Source: Bolinopsis microptera
Taxonomy: Eukaryota; Ctenophora; Tentaculata; Lobata; Bolinopsidae
NCBI RefSeq assembly: GCF_026151205.1
Contig: NC_087074.1
Location: 7,132,001 to 7,196,000, forward strand
Reading direction: 5' to 3'
Length of the DNA: 64,000 nt
The notes beneath the pieces are model-generated. The model saw only the letters and a list, made by a program, of their open reading frames with translations. It did no database searches and had not been told where the DNA came from. The position numbers were made by a program, and so were the translations under genes. Shown piece after piece: positions 25,687 to 36,117 of this stretch (position 1 is its first letter; every line of letters starts with the position of its first letter).

Positions 25687-25851
25687 AAGATGGACTGGCC
25701 TGACATGATAAGCGTTCTACTGTGCTGTGCTCAAGGCCTAGAAAAAGCAGAAGTAGAGCTGAAGAACACAACAGACCGTAATCTGGGGACCTACATCAAA
25801 CTGGGCTCAGATCAATCTGAGGATGAGATGTCGGATGTTGGAAATGCCTAA
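25687..25851 (+). CDS. Probable 3'-terminal exon, unknown gene
   Basis: A 53-codon reading frame starts at an ATG (25690) and ends with TAA at 25849-25851. It is preceded by a textbook acceptor: a pyrimidine-rich tract from 25645 ending acctaccag at 25686. The peptide is amphipathic then acidic, with MDWPDMISVLLCC at its start and a SEDEMSDVGNA tail, and has the composition of a genuine protein end. A polyadenylation signal aataaa occurs at about 26225, consistent with a ~370-bp 3' UTR. Upstream exons were not identified; they may lie before the minisatellite or outside the recognisable sequence. It could instead be a short independent ORF. The function is unknown. Confidence 0.5.
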   Translation, partial: KMDWPDMISVLLCCAQGLEKAEVELKNTTDRNLGTYIKLGSDQSEDEMSDVGNA

Positions 25852-25859
25852 ACTCTACG

Positions 25860-27690
25860 AGATCTACGTCTTGTTGACCAAGATAAGGATTAAGGATTGA
25901 TCTTGCCATGATTGAACGGTCGAAATTGCCTTGCTTTTTGCACTTTGAAATAGACTTTCAGTAGGAAAGTTTTCAGCCATTGACTCCAGAAAATCTGACC
26001 AGGTGACTATTGTTTTACCTTGGGAATACTTGGAACGTCAAAGTATTGGGAATACGTGGGAACCATGGAAACCATTAAAAAAACGCGGAAACGCGCACTT
26101 CGGGAAACGTCGTCAGAATGAATCGAGATGAGCTACAAAACTCAATGAAATCGTTCAAAGCATCTCAAAATGAGTATTTTGTTATCAGATGAACCTTATT
26201 TGTGTATTATCTATCTTTTGTCTTAAATAAATTCTGTTATTTCTAGAGAACGTTTGGCCTGCACTCTAAATGTTAATATCAATCTTAGAAATGTTTACAT
26301 CTAGTAACCTATGTGTGATCAAGAAAGTTAATATCGAGACGAATCCGTCGATTAAAGAATAGGTTTTTGGTTTATAATTTCAAAATCTTGAAACCTAAAT
26401 GACCAATATGATGAATTTACTCTTTCGCAACTTACAATATTTTGCATCATATTGGACATTGTTAACGCATTTGTTTATTTTAAATAGAAGAACAAAAACT
26501 AATTCAAATTAACATATTCATTCAACCTTCATCATTCGATATGATAAGCTGTAATTCAATTTATATGGTATTTGAATATCCATCAAGAATTCGTATCTTT
26601 CATCATACAAAAGTTCTAAAACAAAACAAGAAAGATACTAGTATCGTATGTAATTAACTTTAAGTTTAGGAGAAGAGAATACTATAAAACGAGGAAATGG
26701 TAAAGTAAAGTTAAGTTAAGTAAAGTAAAGTAGATTAAAGTTAAGCAAATGTACGTGGCCAGACCCTGAGTCTAGAGCTTCTTAAACAGTTAAACCCCAA
26801 CAAAGAGCAGAACGAGTGTACGACTATGAAAATGCAAATTATGAATTAACATTTATATTATAATTAGTATTACCCGCACTCATTGAGCGAGATGGCAGAC
26901 TCCTGCTTATCTTATATCCATAATTCTTATCTAATTTTGGATCACAGAATAGCAGGGCGTCTAGATCACCAACCTATGTAACAGTGGGCTATGAGCATTC
27001 GACAGCTTCAATCCCAGTGTAAGCGTTGAATTTGCAATTTAGTGTGTGCAAAGACGACTTGTACAGGGTCAATCCAATGATCAATTCATTTAATATGATG
27101 ATTATGAATGGGGAACTGATTGGAATATCCAGACAATAGAATCCCAATGAGTGGCTGTATTGGCTTTACAATCACAATGAACGTGGGGTTCATTTGTGAT
27201 TTATAGAATCATTATAATCTGGACAGTTTCTACTGTCATCCTATGTCCTAGGTAATTTGGTTCTTAGAGGCAAAGATATTGTGAAATGATGCATAAATAG
27301 GTCCACAGGGCGAGCTTGGGAGTGTAGAACCTAAATTTTTAATGCGAATCTTGTAGTTGTAATTTAATTAACATAATGCTATGAATACGACGTAGAAATT
27401 TCATTAGAACATTGCCATCTATTCAGAAAAATCAGAAATTTTCTTGATAGAACCTTCAGAACACTCTCAAAATATCAGGCCCCAGTTTGGTTAGTTGTTA
27501 ATACAATTATCTTATAACTACTGTAACCCGTGCCTACGGCCGGGACTTCACTATCGCAGTTGAATTGCAAAAGTATAAACAGTGCAAAAGTTAAAATTGT
27601 GCAAAAGTATTAACTCGCTCAGTTGAAACCGACCGCATTAGAGTAAATTTAATTTTGAGCTTCATACATGCTACATGAAGAGGTCTCCTC
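25860..27690. other. No gene seen beyond a probable 3' UTR
   Basis: The first part is the likely 3' UTR of the preceding exon, up to the aataaa near 26225. A degenerate (TAAAG)n microsatellite lies at 26700-26745. No other features were recognised. Confidence 0.5.
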
Positions 27691-27895
27691 CTAGTCGTTG
27701 GAGTGGCCTGCATCACACACATCTCTTCTACGGTGTAACATTTTCCTCCATTCCACTCGTTTTAGAGCTAACTGTTTTACTGCGTCTCTGCTGATGTTAA
27801 TGTTATCGACACCTGTAAAGTCAGCCGCATCCTCGAGTACACAGGCCACCCCTGCAGATTTCATTGATTTCAGGTGCCGTCGGCACCATAAAAAT
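27691..27895 (-). pseudogene. LINE C-terminal fragment
   Basis: On the minus strand an open frame ends at TAG (27691-27693). It shows the usual end of a non-LTR retrotransposon ORF2: an acidic linker followed by KQLALKRVEWRKMLHRRR, the ALDR..WR-type motif that closes many LINE polyproteins. The fragment is cut on its 5' side close to the target duplication of the Penelope-like element at 27907, so the PLE probably inserted into or beside this old LINE. Confidence 0.65.
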
Positions 27896-27906
27896 TAAAA
27901 GCAAAC

Positions 27907-27919
27907 ATACATTTTTTCC
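27907..27919. repeat. PLE target-site duplication, left
   Basis: ATACATTTTTTCC, repeated exactly at 36118-36130. These 13-bp copies bound the whole Penelope-like insertion. Confidence 0.88.
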
Positions 27920-28692
27920 TGGTAATCTTGTTTTGCTCTTATGAGTGGGTCAATCATTAATTTTTAATTGTAGTTGACGAAATGAGAGTCTCCACTCAGT
28001 GTGTTAAAACATAATTCTTTGTCGACGTTTCGGCTACATGCCTTTGTCATAAACAGGACGTACTGAAAACTTACATAGCTGCAAAGATACAATGTTACAA
28101 TAATCTATTAATACTACGAAATATAACAACAACAACAAATAACATTTTGAAACACAACAACAATCACAAATTTTTTCCAAAAGAAACATAAAATAAAAAC
28201 GGCTAAAAGAATCCAAATCGCAACAAGCCGTGAACAATTCTTCATACTACTACAAACATTTTACCAAGATAGCTCCTTCATAAAACTGATTAATCAAAAA
28301 TTATCTAGGTTTATAAGTTCAATATTACATTAACTTCCAAGTATATTTTATCCAATCACCTTCATTTACGGACTCAGACAATTGAGTATTTATTTCTGGG
28401 TTTTCACGTTTTATTAGAACCGACTGCCACAATTGACGGTCCACATAGTCTTTACATCTTTTTCGAACTATAAACCGAAACGGTATGTTTGGCATTGAAA
28501 TGTCTGCATGCTCCTCTAGGTAGTGCTTCCCCATGGCCGTAGATTTGTTGCCATCCCTTACTGATTTGTAGTGTTCCCAGGCTCTACTTCTTTTAAACCT
28601 ACCAGTTTCCCCAATGTAGGACTTATTACATATTTGGCATATTAATTGGTAGCAAATGTTTTTGATCATGCAGGATTTATCGCACTGGTAGC
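27920..28692 (-). repeat. Inverted arm of the PLE
   Basis: Mirror image of 28713 to about 29495. It contains, on the minus strand, a GIY-YIG-encoding frame (28325-28669) identical to the C-terminal 114 residues of the main ORF, and it continues through the 3' region and about 40 bp into the next unit's ORF start. Arm identity is very high; one visible difference is a 5-bp indel in an atttt run. About 20 bp separate the arms. Confidence 0.93.
28026..28062 (-). ncRNA. Hammerhead-like motif, inverted arm copy
   Basis: Complement of the motif described at 36016-36051. It lies in the inverted arm of the PLE. Confidence 0.3.
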
Positions 28693-29454
28693 AATAAACA
28701 AAGTGACAGCAAATGCTACCAGTGCGATAAATCCTGCATGATCAAAAACATTTGCTACCAATTAATATGCCAAATATGTAATAAGTCCTACATTGGGGAA
28801 ACTGGTAGGTTTAAAAGAAGTAGAGCCTGGGAACACTACAAATCAGTAAGGGATGGCAACAAATCTACGGCCATGGGGAAGCACTACCTAGAGGAGCATG
28901 CAGACATTTCAATGCCAAACATACCGTTTCGGTTTATAGTTCGAAAAAGATGTAAAGACTATGTGGACCGTCAATTGTGGCAGTCGGTTCTAATAAAACG
29001 TGAAAACCCAGAAATAAATACTCAATTGTCTGAGTCCGTAAATGAAGGTGATTGGATAAAATATACTTGGAAGTTAATGTAATATTGAACTTATAAACCT
29101 AGATAATTTTTGATTAATCAGTTTTATGAAGGAGCTATCTTGGTAAAATGTTTGTAGTAGTATGAAGAATTGTTCACGGCTTGTTGCGATTTGGATTCTT
29201 TTAGCCGTTTTTATTTTATTTTATGTTTCTTTTGGAAAAAATTTGTGATTGTTGTTGTGTTTCAAAATGTTATTTGTTGTTGTTGTTATATTTCGTAGTA
29301 TTAATAGATTATTGTAACATTGTATCTTTGCAGCTATGTAAGTTTTCAGTACGTCCTGTTTATGACAAAGGCATGTAGCCGAAACGTCGACAAAGAATTA
29401 TGTTTTAACACACTGAGTGGAGACTCTCATTTCGTCAACTACAATTAAAAATTA
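28693..29454 (+). repeat. Direct pseudo-LTR of the PLE
   Basis: Starts at ataaacaaagtgacagc and reproduces 35361-36117. It carries a 114-codon C-terminal GIY-YIG frame (28738-29082) identical to the end of the main ORF, then the 3' untranslated stretch. The boundary with the following ORF is seamless: the ATG at 29455 follows directly, as expected for a tandem head-to-tail unit. Confidence 0.92.
29353..29388 (+). ncRNA. Hammerhead-like motif, pseudo-LTR copy
   Basis: Same motif as at 36016-36051: TTTATGA, a GGC/GCC stem with a 5-nt loop, GAAAC, then GTC. Penelope-like pLTRs are known to carry type I hammerhead ribozymes, so the position is right. However, the core that should read CTGATGA reads TTTATGA, so activity is doubtful. 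Confidence 0.35.
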
Positions 29455-30008
29455 ATGATTGACCCACTCATAAGAGCAAAACAAGATTACCAGTACATAT
29501 TCCCACCTGAGTGGAGATACTCGCTCTTTGGGACGTTACTTATAACTGAAAAACTGCAAAGGCAACTACACAACCAATGGTTCCTCATAAACTGCAGAAA
29601 AGAAAAGAAAATTCCGTCATTTATTCACCATTTGGTAAACCCTAAAATCCCTAACACTCCATCAAAATTTCTACAAGCATATCTAAAGACCACCCTAGCC
29701 TGGAAGAAGAGCATCTTAAACCTTAAAATCAAAGATTCATTTCGAATAACGAAGGGGGGGGTGTAACCCAAAAAAACCCAACTCCTACCCAAGAAAAGGT
29801 AATACTGGGATTGGGTTTTTTTGGGTTTTTTTGGGTTTTTTAAACAAAATTTAAACAAAATTCTAGCCATTTCATTTGTTGTATTAAATGTGAATTATTC
29901 CCACTGGGTCTTACCTACGTGTAGTTCTCATGTCTTAACTTAATAGATAGTTTACATAGTATATAAGTGTGTTCATATTGATAGTATGTTATCACGATAG
30001 CAAACAGG

Positions 30009-30131
30009 ATGTCTCGTTCATCGAGATATAATCCATATGAATGCACAAAGTGGAAATGTGGCAAATGTGTTCTCCTGTCATGGAAGGAGGCTATGACGAA
30101 GGTCAAGGGCAAGTCAAAGCACATGACTTAA
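30009..30131 (+). other. Small 40-codon ORF with Cys motif
   Basis: ATG at 30009, stop at 30129-30131. The peptide has ECTKWKCGKC (cysteines at 12, 17 and 20), reminiscent of the CKCGRC motif that opens the P2X7-C-like domain, but the rest of that domain is absent. It may be a fragment or chance. Confidence 0.25.
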
Positions 30132-30141
30132 ATTACTTGAC

Positions 30142-30673
30142 TTAAGGCGGCTTCAGAGTCCGAGTCTCGATGATGTGTCTCCAAAGCTTTCTGTCCGCCA
30201 TAAGCTCCTTAATCTCCCCAGTGTTCTTGAGTCCAGTGTCACTTATTAGGTTATCGGCGAAGGTGAGCGCTGGTCTACCCCTCCCTAGGTTCCCAAAGGA
30301 GAAGTTGGTGTGCTGCCAGGTCATCATGTCGCTGGATGTGCCCAGCCAACCTCATTCTTCTGGCCTGTATCTTCGAAATAACTCTTGGGAGTGATCCAAA
30401 TACCTCTTTGTTGGTACGATGTCCTCTACAGTCCACGTTTAGGGCCATCCGAAGCATTCTACTGTCACATCCGTCTATTCTTTTCTTCAAAGATTCTGTT
30501 ATTGTCCACGTTTTCGTTCCATACAGGAAGATTGATTCAACCGTAGCTTGAACAGACGGATCTTTAAATCTCGGCGCAAATTGGACCTCCAATAGCCTAC
30601 ATTTTGTGGTAGGCAGCCCATGCCTTGGCCTTGCGTAACCTAAAGTCGTGCTCCGTTGTACTAAAATCCTCAA
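30142..30673 (-). pseudogene. LINE reverse transcriptase C-terminal remnant
   Basis: Two minus-strand frames join through a frameshift. The upstream frame has VESIFLYGTKTWTITESLKK and then RMLRMALNVDCRGHRTNKEV, followed by RRMRLAGHIQRHDD, the conserved thumb/C-terminal blocks of many animal LINEs. The downstream frame has RGRPALTFADNLISDTGL and MADRKLWRHII, the terminal motif. It is a decayed copy carried inside the nested G-run element. Confidence 0.8.
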
Positions 30674-30779
30674 CTTCTTCTAAGGCATGTCCGTCCTTAG
30701 AAATTATTGTGTGTGGCTCCTCTCCTACTAAATTAACTGTAAGATGCTTGGTTTTAGACAAAAGAGATTTCCTGCCTCC

Positions 30780-31352
30780 TCATCAGATGAGGCTTCTGTA
30801 GGACTGTAACATGTGATGACAGCCTGGGCTTTCCATTAAGAGACATGGTGAGGATCCTTGCGCTGTAAGATTTTATAACTTTATAAGACTTATAGCCTCA
30901 TATGCTGTCCTCGTCAAGATGATTCCTACTCTCCCATTAGAAGCGCCAGCTGCGTTTCTCCACGCAGATGAGATCACTGGATGAATCCCTTTGTTCATCT
31001 TTTCTATTCTGGTATTCTCAGCAATCAGCATGCACTACCCGATGTTCGATTCTTGCAGGGCAAGGATGTGCAGCTTGCTTCGAGAAAATAGTTCTTCAAG
31101 TTCGATGCGTTTGTGCTGTTCTCTGGCTGTTCTTATGTTAAACGTGCCAACCTGAGCAGCCCTTTTACATGATACAATGCAATTGATGTTCATATTTTTT
31201 TGATGTTTTCTTGTTTGACTTTCTGTAGAAATAGGTTGTCGTGTTGTGGAGACCGAGTCATTAGCTTCTGTAATAGCAGCGTAATTACCCCGACAACCAC
31301 TTCCACTAGAAAAATAAGGGGCTTTAACCCTTAAGCTGTTGATAAACTTCAT
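30780..31352 (-). pseudogene. LINE AP-endonuclease N-terminal remnant
   Basis: The minus frame contains VGTFNIRTAREQHKRIELEE and SKLHILALQES, the start of an APE-type LINE endonuclease (G.FN.RT ... L..QE). After an in-frame stop the same frame continues with SSDLISAWRNAAGASNGRVG, a later endonuclease block. Between this fragment and the C-terminal remnant at 30142-30673 the whole RT core is missing, so the two pieces are probably one internally deleted LINE. Confidence 0.75.
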
Positions 31353-31599
31353 CTTGACTTTTCAGTTGGCTCACAATCCTGTGCAGTCCCCTGCACATTG
31401 GCAGTGGATTGTGTTCTTAACTCTTGCGCCACTAAAAGGTTAAGGGCATCCGCTTGAACAATAGCCATCTTTAACTCTCACCATAATATCTTGGGTATCT
31501 TGAGCATGTAATTGCACGAACATATGCTATACAAGACAAATGTGACACTTCCTTTTTCTACCCAACAGCATCAGTTGTAATCCTTACCCAATCGTCAAC

Positions 31600-32230
31600 T
31601 GCTCCAGTGTGGGACTTTCCGATTTTATCCCAAAGCATAAGGAGGTTAGAGTGAGAACAGAGCTACACTTTAGCGGGGACTAACCCTTCCCCTGACTACC
31701 TCGTTACCCGGTACCCCGGGCATAGGGAGCCGTATCCTGACTACCAGAGTGTGGTCCAGTCTAGCTGGGTCATAGTAGACTAGGTTGAACAGGGTAACAG
31801 CCAACACCTCTTTAGCTACTGTGCAATCCACAGTAAAGATTTACGAGTCTCAAAGCCTCTTGTAGACCAAGAGTTAAGGAGTCAATAGATCAAATTATTG
31901 AACTTCCGGGGCTCAATGTCTCCCGTCGACCGTCCTGCCTTTAGCCTGGACCCCCTGTCCAGTATCCAGTCTTCACCACGCGGAGGTAGCTGTCCGATGA
32001 GTGTCTGGAAGAGGGCACCAGCAGGATACCCCTTTTCAAAGTTCTGGGAGCCTCACATCAGACCAGAGCTTCCACCCAGCTTCTATCCAGCGGTGACGCC
32101 TTGGGCCACCTAAGCTTCACACAACCATTGAAAGACCACCTGCCTACTTGTAAAAATGTTGATGATGCGATTATTACAGTCGATGATTCGAGGGTCTGAT
32201 GCTGTACATTCTCAGTGTAACAGCTGACAA
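31600..32230. other. No gene seen; possible LINE 5' region
   Basis: Relatively GC-rich sequence 5' of the minus-strand LINE endonuclease remnant. It could be that element's 5' UTR or ORF1 region. No protein motif is recognisable in any frame. Confidence 0.35.
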
Positions 32231-32268
32231 CAGTTATCAACACTTTATGCCCTGGCTGTTTACATCCG

Positions 32269-32781
32269 ATGCCTGCGAGCAAACTTTATGCTTTCCTGCG
32301 CATAGGCCTCCATGCAGGCATTAGAACTAATCTGTGTTCTAAGGATATGTTGGTTGGCATGGGCAAATCAAACCGTTCCCTCGAGCTTGATGCACTCGGC
32401 AAAAGTTTGATCCCTGTAACAGTTGCCCACTCTCGCAACAAGCTTGTTATACCGCATCCGAAAGCAGAGAAACTATTTAGAGGTAAAGATACTTCAACCC
32501 CAAGATTGTTACAAGCTATGAAGAAGGGAGTCTCAAGGGGTAGAGAACTCCTTCAAGAACACTGTAACTTTGAAGGGAAGGCTTTCCAACCATCTTCTGA
32601 CGGAGCAGAGAGTGACGAAGCGGAAACAGATGATGAAGAAGAGGAAGTGGAGGATATTGACTCATCAGAGGAATGGGCGAAAATAGTAACTGTGTATGGT
32701 GATGCTCTGCATCATGATAAGGCTGTTGAGGTTTGCCTCAATGGAGGGCGAGATCGAATGCCATCCCAGTCAAGATTTTAG
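32269..32781 (+). CDS. Unrecognised 170-aa ORF with acidic tail
   Basis: ATG-to-TAG frame inside the nested G-run element. The first ~100 residues are basic and mixed, with no family I recognise. Residues about 109-132 are strongly acidic (SDEAETDDEEEEVEDIDSSE), like a nuclear acidic patch. There is no signal peptide or membrane segment. It is the only long plus-strand frame in the element and could be a fragment of an accessory gene or of a captured host exon. Downstream, near 32840, another frame contains HAADGNC, which recalls the OTU protease D-G-N-C motif, but its context does not support an OTU domain. Confidence 0.4.
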   Translation: MPASKLYAFLRIGLHAGIRTNLCSKDMLVGMGKSNRSLELDALGKSLIPVTVAHSRNKLVIPHPKAEKLFRGKDTSTPRLLQAMKKGVSRGRELLQEHCNFEGKAFQPSSDGAESDEAETDDEEEEVEDIDSSEEWAKIVTVYGDALHHDKAVEVCLNGGRDRMPSQSRF

Positions 32782-35700
32782 CGACTCCAGGGCCATAAAC
32801 AATCGAAGATATCACTTAATATCACATGTGATCATGCAGCTGATGGTAACTGCAAGATTCTTTCAGTTGGAGATAGAGCATGGTTTCTCGTTAAGCGGAT
32901 GATCAGGAAAACGGAAAGAGATATCGTGAAGGTGAGAAGAAAGGCTTTATTCCTCTCGTACCGGTTGCGGTCAGGGTTGGGGTCATCAGTGAGTTGCGTC
33001 CCTACTAACTCAATTTGCCATGGCCATCGAAGTGAGCATTACATATGGCTGATATCATATCTGGATTGCCAACTTCTTCTGAGCACATCAGTGAATAAAA
33101 TACTGGGTGATATTTAAGCGATTATATCTATTGTGATGTTGTAGTGATGAACCACAACAGTGATGTTGTACTGATAATTGTTTTGCTAGGTGCCTACATG
33201 ATTTTATTTCCTTCAAATGAAAAATTTGTAAAAAACCCAAAAAAACCCAAAAAAACCCAACTCCTACCCTGAAAAAGGTAATACTGGGATTGGGTTTTTT
33301 TGGGTTACACCCCCCCCCCAACGAAAGACCTAGAAAGAAAACTTGAAGATATGTTGTCATACATTTTAAATTTAAATAGTAAAACGAGAGCTCAGACGAA
33401 ATTCAAAAAAGATTCCCTAGACTATCTTGAACTATACTCAGGTCAAATAAAAGCAGTTATAGAAAGAGACAAATTAGAAACACTAAAGAAGAAATTAAAG
33501 AAACTCATCACCTGGGAACGACCACCTATTAATCAACCTAAGTCCACACCAAGAGTCACAGTAATTGGAACACCCGACCTACCGGATGGCACATTAGAGC
33601 TCTTAGATAGAGGTCCAAAATTCGCCCTACCAAACATGCCCACTAGAAAACAAGAGAAAGATGAGATGCTGAAGGAAGTTGAAGTTGGATTAGAACGCTA
33701 TGCGTATGGATCTAGGTACTTAGATAATGTTACAGAAGTGGATCAGGCTAACAAGCCGCTTTTTCTAAGAAAACCAGAAGATTTCAAATTTCAGCCTCAA
33801 CAAATTAATAACCCAGCTAAAGAACACGTTCTCCAGGCAGTGAAAGCCGCAGTTATATTGGATTATGACAAGGCCCTAGGAAAGAAACAACACCACACCA
33901 CTCTGAAAACTATTGACCAACAACAGAAGATAGTTAAAGAGCTGAGAGCTAGGGACGACATTGTAATCAAAGTAGCTGATAAAGATAAACAGTTCGTGAT
34001 CTCAGATAAAACTTTCTACATTAAGAAGGTAGAGGAAATGCTATCTGATACTCGTACATACAAACAACTGCCCAAAAATCCTCTTCCTCGCATGAACACA
34101 GATATAGATGGCTTGATAATTTCACTTACACAAAAATATCCTTGGATCGGAGAACATTGTAATCCATATCTTCCTCGTATACCAGAGTTTTATTGTACAT
34201 GGAAAACACACAAAGATATTTCACCGCCACCCTTGCGACCTGTCACATCCCAAGTAGATTCACCAGCGGAAAGACTAGGTCATTTTGTTACCAATATACT
34301 TAACCAAGCACTAGACTTGGTTCCCGTTAACACTAAGAACACTCCTCAATTTCGGCAAAAATTAGAAGATCATTGGATGGGAAGAATAAACACAAACCAC
34401 ATAATGTTCACGGCTGATGTGAAAAGCCTCTACACAAATGTCCCACTTGTAGAAGGACACAAAGTTATCATAAAGTTCATAAAAAACAACAGGGATAAAA
34501 TCGATACAAATGGAATGGACCTCGGGGACTTTGACTTGGTCCTCAAATCAGTCATACAGGCAGGATACTTCAGATTTGATTCAAAGTTCTACCAACAACT
34601 AAATGGACTCGGCATGGGTGTGAAACCAGCTCCACCATTTGCAATAATCTATGTTTACTGTACAATCGAATTGCCTCTGATGGAGAACGACTATTCCTAC
34701 ATACCAGAAGCTCCCCCCAAACCAGTAGGACTCCCAATCATAGATATGTGGGATAGATATGTAGATGACTGCTTCAGCATAATCGAGGGAGATGAAGACA
34801 CAGTACTATTGCTGTTTAACTACATTAACTCGTTGAACAGGGATATACAGTTCACATATGAGTGCTCCAAAGATTGTGTTGCATTTTTGGACCTGAACAT
34901 CTATATGAATACGGTGGACAAGAGGTTAGATTTTTCCTTATTTATTAAACCAACCAGCCAGGACATATTCCTAAATTATGCCTCTGCTCACCCTCGTAGA
35001 ACGATTCTGAACTCAGCCAAAAATGAGATCAGAAGGGCTATCAATAATAGCTCCACACCTGAACTACAAGATCTCAGTATCAACAGAATAGCTGATATGC
35101 TAAAGAAGAATAGTTTCCCTCCTAATATTGTCAAGAAACTTATTCGAGAAACACAGAATACACTGGATAAACAAAATGCGCCTAAAAAGAACTCAAAAAT
35201 AGCTTACTTATCATTACCTTATATAAATGAACAGACGTGTCGAAAAGTCTACTATACCCTAAGAAATCAAAACCTCTTGGATTCCACCAGGGTAACATTC
35301 ACATCAGGACAACGTCTCATGGAAGCTTTAACAAGATCTAGCCTACAGCAAACAAAATGCAATAAACAAAGTGACAGCAAATGCTACCAGTGCGATAAAT
35401 CCTGCATGATCAAAAACATTTGCTACCAATTAATATGCCAAATATGTAATAAGTCCTACATTGGGGAAACTGGTAGGTTTAAAAGAAGTAGAGCCTGGGA
35501 ACACTACAAATCAGTAAGGGATGGCAACAAATCTACGGCCATGGGGAAGCACTACCTAGAGGAGCATGCAGACATTTCAATGCCAAACATACCGTTTCGG
35601 TTTATAGTTCGAAAAAGATGTAAAGACTATGTGGACCGTCAATTATGGCAGTCGGTTCTAATAAAACGTGAAAACCCAGAAATAAATACTCAATTGTCTG

Positions 35701-36015
35701 AGTCCGTAAATGAAGGTGATTGGATAAAATATACTTGGAAGTTAATGTAATATTGAACTTATAAACCTAGATAATTTTTGATTAATCAGTTTTATGAAGG
35801 AGCTATCTTGGTAAAATGTTTGTAGTAGTATGAAGAATTGTTCACGGCTTGTTGCGATTTGGATTCTTTTAGCCGTTTTTATTTTATGTTTCTTTTGGAA
35901 AAAATTTGTGATTGTTGTTGTGTTTCAAAATGTTATTTGTTGTTGTTGTTATATTTCGTAGTATTAATAGATTATTGTAACATTGTATCTTTGCAGCTAT
36001 GTAAGTTTTCAGTAC

Positions 36016-36051
36016 GTCCTGTTTATGACAAAGGCATGTAGCCGAAACGTC
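36016..36051 (+). ncRNA. Hammerhead-like motif in PLE 3' region
   Basis: The order TTTATGA, short GGC(ATGTA)GCC stem-loop, GAAAC, GTC follows the hammerhead layout core-stem II-GAAA-cleavage triplet. Two core positions deviate (CTGATGA expected). The motif occurs three times, once per repeat of the PLE, as known for pLTR hammerheads. The degeneracy makes self-cleavage uncertain. Confidence 0.35.
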
Positions 36052-36117
36052 GACAAAGAATTATGTTTTAACACACTGAGTGGAGACTCTCATTTCGTCA
36101 ACTACAATTAAAAATTA

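Larger units (their letters stand above)
29754..33319. mobile_element. G-run DNA element nested in the PLE, 6-bp target duplication
   Basis: AACGAA at 29748-29753 and 33320-33325 is the target duplication. The element starts G8 then TGTAACCCAAAAAAACCCA and ends with the complement followed by C10. Just inside each end is a module in which heptamers of the acccaaa/tttgggt type form inverted arms around a ~30-bp core (actcctaccc ... ggtaatactgggatt) that points the same way at both ends. The interior holds LINE debris on the minus strand and an unidentified 170-codon ORF on the plus strand. No transposase was recognised. The architecture is shared with 60507-63052. Confidence 0.85.
29455..35750 (+). 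pseudogene. PLE reverse transcriptase/GIY-YIG ORF, interrupted by insertion
   Basis: The frame runs from ATG at 29455 to the nested element at 29754, and resumes after the second AACGAA copy (33320-33325) to a stop at 35750. Removing the element and one target copy keeps the frame, so the ORF was intact (about 900 codons) before insertion. Visible motifs: RT motif FTADVKSLYTN (34407), GLGMGVKPAPPFA (about 34605), catalytic YVDD (34758-34769), then a Cys-containing linker and the GIY-YIG endonuclease beginning YQLICQICNKSYIGETGR and followed by EHYK. The enzyme would prime reverse transcription at a nicked or telomere-like target. Residues downstream of 33326 form one uninterrupted frame, so only the insertion disables it; internal initiation at the ATG near 33351 would retain RT and endonuclease. 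Confidence 0.93.
27920..36117 (+). mobile_element. Penelope-like element with hairpin and pseudo-LTR, split by a nested element
   Basis: Order from the left: an inverted partial copy (27920-28692), a direct partial copy (28693-29454) acting as pseudo-LTR, the start of the ORF (29455-29753), a nested 3566-bp element (29754-33319), the rest of the ORF (to 35750) and the 3' region (to 36117). The direct copy is nearly identical to 35361-36117, that is, the GIY-YIG coding end plus 3' UTR. Partial tandem repeats (pLTRs) and an inverted 5' piece are hallmarks of Penelope-like elements. A 13-bp target duplication closes the element. Without the nested insertion it is about 4.6 kb. High identity between the repeats indicates recent integration. 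Confidence 0.93.

Noticed and set aside
32840-32910. HAADGNC, resembling the OTU protease motif
   Set aside because: The following residues lack the expected F-R-A/S and helix pattern; no His block was found.
35838-36041. 67-codon Cys/Leu-rich ORF, also mirrored at 28034-28237
   Set aside because: Lies in the PLE 3' untranslated/pLTR region and is duplicated with it; no sign of coding.
27920-36117. A CRISPR-like or retroviral LTR interpretation of the repeated segments
   Set aside because: The repeats include coding sequence with a GIY-YIG domain and an inverted copy, which fits a PLE and not an LTR element.
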